A stretch of DNA of 64,000 nucleotides from Anastrepha obliqua. Taxonomy: Eukaryota > Arthropoda > Insecta > Diptera > Tephritidae. Positions 62,902 to 64,000 of this stretch are shown piece after piece (position 1 is the stretch's first letter; each line of letters starts with the position of its first letter). The notes under the pieces are model-generated. The model was not told the origin of the DNA and searched no databases. It saw only the letters and a list, made by a program, of their open reading frames with translations. The DNA is taken from positions 116,949,792 through 117,013,791 of the forward strand of contig NC_072892.1 of assembly GCF_027943255.1 (NCBI RefSeq), given 5' to 3'. Position numbers and translations under genes: made by a program.

Positions 62902-64000
62902 ATATATAACCGTACTCCTACTTCAATATATATACATATATTGCCCACATAAATATATTTGTTCATTCATCAGCAAGTAAGTACACACCCACAGTCAAGT
63001 CGCTCTATGTCACATCACGTCTGCCTGCCAAGCCAAATTTCCATTGCCGGTTTCCCAACGCACTTGTTGACATTAATAACAACTTGAGCTCAATTTCATA
63101 TTACATGCATTCACTCACATAAATATGCGCATACGCTCCGACAATAAAAATAAAAACGCATGTGGGCGGAAAAATAGCAACATAAAAAAGTGAATGCGAA
63201 AATTGTGTGGCTGCCACATGCATCATCTGCCAGTTGCTGCTGCACAAGTACATAGGTGCATGCGGCAAATGGCATACCACCATTCACTGGCTGCAGCTGC
63301 TTATGTGGAATTCATGCCCAAGCATACTCGTATACAAGGCACTCGAGTCAAACTTGGAGTGGCACTAATTTTTGTGTTAACTCGTACTTGAGTGGCAGGC
63401 TGTTTTGGAGTGTAGTGCATGTCTGCGGCACAACACAAACATATTACCGAAAATGCAACAAACAATAAGACTTGTGCAAAAGTAACAAAATAAAACATAG
63501 GGAAACACAATAAAATTAAAAATAAACGCTTTAATTTATAAAAATTGTGGCATGAATTCATGCATTGCTATTTGTAGTGGCAACATTCAGCAAGTTACTC
63601 GTAACTAGCAAGTGGAAATTCTGCAACAATTTCACTTTGTCTGCTTCACTATCTTATCTGTGTATGTATGTATGTATAGACTAGGGTGAGTTCCAAAGGA
63701 AAATCAGATTTTTTATAAATATTTGTTATTGGACCATCTACAAAATATAAGGCCCGAAATATAAGGGAAGGTAGATTCTTCATTTACATAATTACCGAAT
63801 CATTTGGAGGAAGAGAAGACGTTGGTCAACCAAAGCTTGAGCTCACCGGAATTAATTCTTATTTATTTATTTATTTAGTTATTTATTTGTAGTTATATTT
63901 CATAATTTGCTTTTTTTTTAATAAACATTTGAGTTCCAACGTTTAGCCTGAATCCCAATTAACCTTTTGGGGTCCTTTCCTACACCTGCCGTCCAAAGTT
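62902..64000. other. Quiet spacer with simple repeats
   Basis: ATGTATGTATGTAT run at 63662-63677 and TTATTTATTTATTT run at 63858-63890. Balanced, microsatellite-bearing sequence at 62950-63450. No gene recognised. Confidence 0.35.

Noticed and set aside
1..64000. CRISPR arrays, rRNA genes, bacterial-type operons, riboswitches
   Set aside because: Direct repeats present are transposon or microsatellite based; nothing resembles spaced identical repeats, rRNA or prokaryotic gene organisation.

Overview
The window looks like repeat-rich intergenic or intronic DNA from a higher fly. A true fruit fly (Tephritidae) is my best guess. The evidence is the AT-rich composition, the many CA/TG microsatellites, the mix of jockey, R1, I and RTE-like LINE debris with mariner/Tc1 relics, and a recurrent tRNA-headed SINE that I associate from memory with tephritid genomes. 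The family-level guess cannot be proved from this sequence. I found no intact conventional gene, no rRNA or tRNA gene and no CRISPR. Nearly every recognisable reading frame is a piece of a transposable element, usually frameshifted, truncated or internally deleted. Two short open frames (17728-17904 + and 37585-37725 -) are the only non-obvious coding candidates.

Layout. 0-9.6 kb is a transposon island: a deleted mariner with a TA target duplication (195-950), jockey-like and R1-like LINE remnants on the minus strand (955-1940, 3170-4620), a mariner scrap (5245-5580), a 748-bp TA-flanked element with near-identical 139-bp inverted repeats (6188-6935), two LINE 3' ends and an internally rearranged transposase (8574-9551). 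9.6-21 kb is mostly single-copy-looking, microsatellite-rich sequence with LINE scraps (11.8-13.3 kb), a piggyBac-like MITE (14778-15018) and a Tc1-like relic (16.3-17.0 kb). 21-30 kb carries a SINE beside a TSD-flanked LINE, several DDE transposase relics and LINE tails. 30.7-38.5 kb holds a 488-bp tandem duplication, a LINE split by a SINE, a 1.5-kb foldback palindrome with nearly identical arms (33793-35328), more SINEs and a 1.24-kb inverted-repeat element with a 46-codon basic ORF (37265-38508).

38.5-64 kb alternates quiet, microsatellite-bearing stretches with nests of elements. At 41-44 kb there is a LINE inside a LINE next to a third LINE whose 3' region hosts a foldback element with a 10-bp target duplication. 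At 48 kb a poly(A)-tailed LINE sits inside another LINE with a 13-bp duplication. At 51.8-53.5 kb a complete TIR-bounded transposon contains a LINE endonuclease fragment and a MITE-like repeat. At 55.1-56.7 kb mariner, a deleted DDE element and a SINE lie end to end. At 61 kb a Transib-like MITE, with CACAGTG ends and a CGTCT duplication, sits inside a mariner.

The parts do not form a pathway. What they record is layered insertion, internal deletion and re-amplification of non-autonomous elements. Two copies of a deletion derivative (33.1 and 55.9 kb) share the same deletion junction, so the shortened form itself was probably mobilised.
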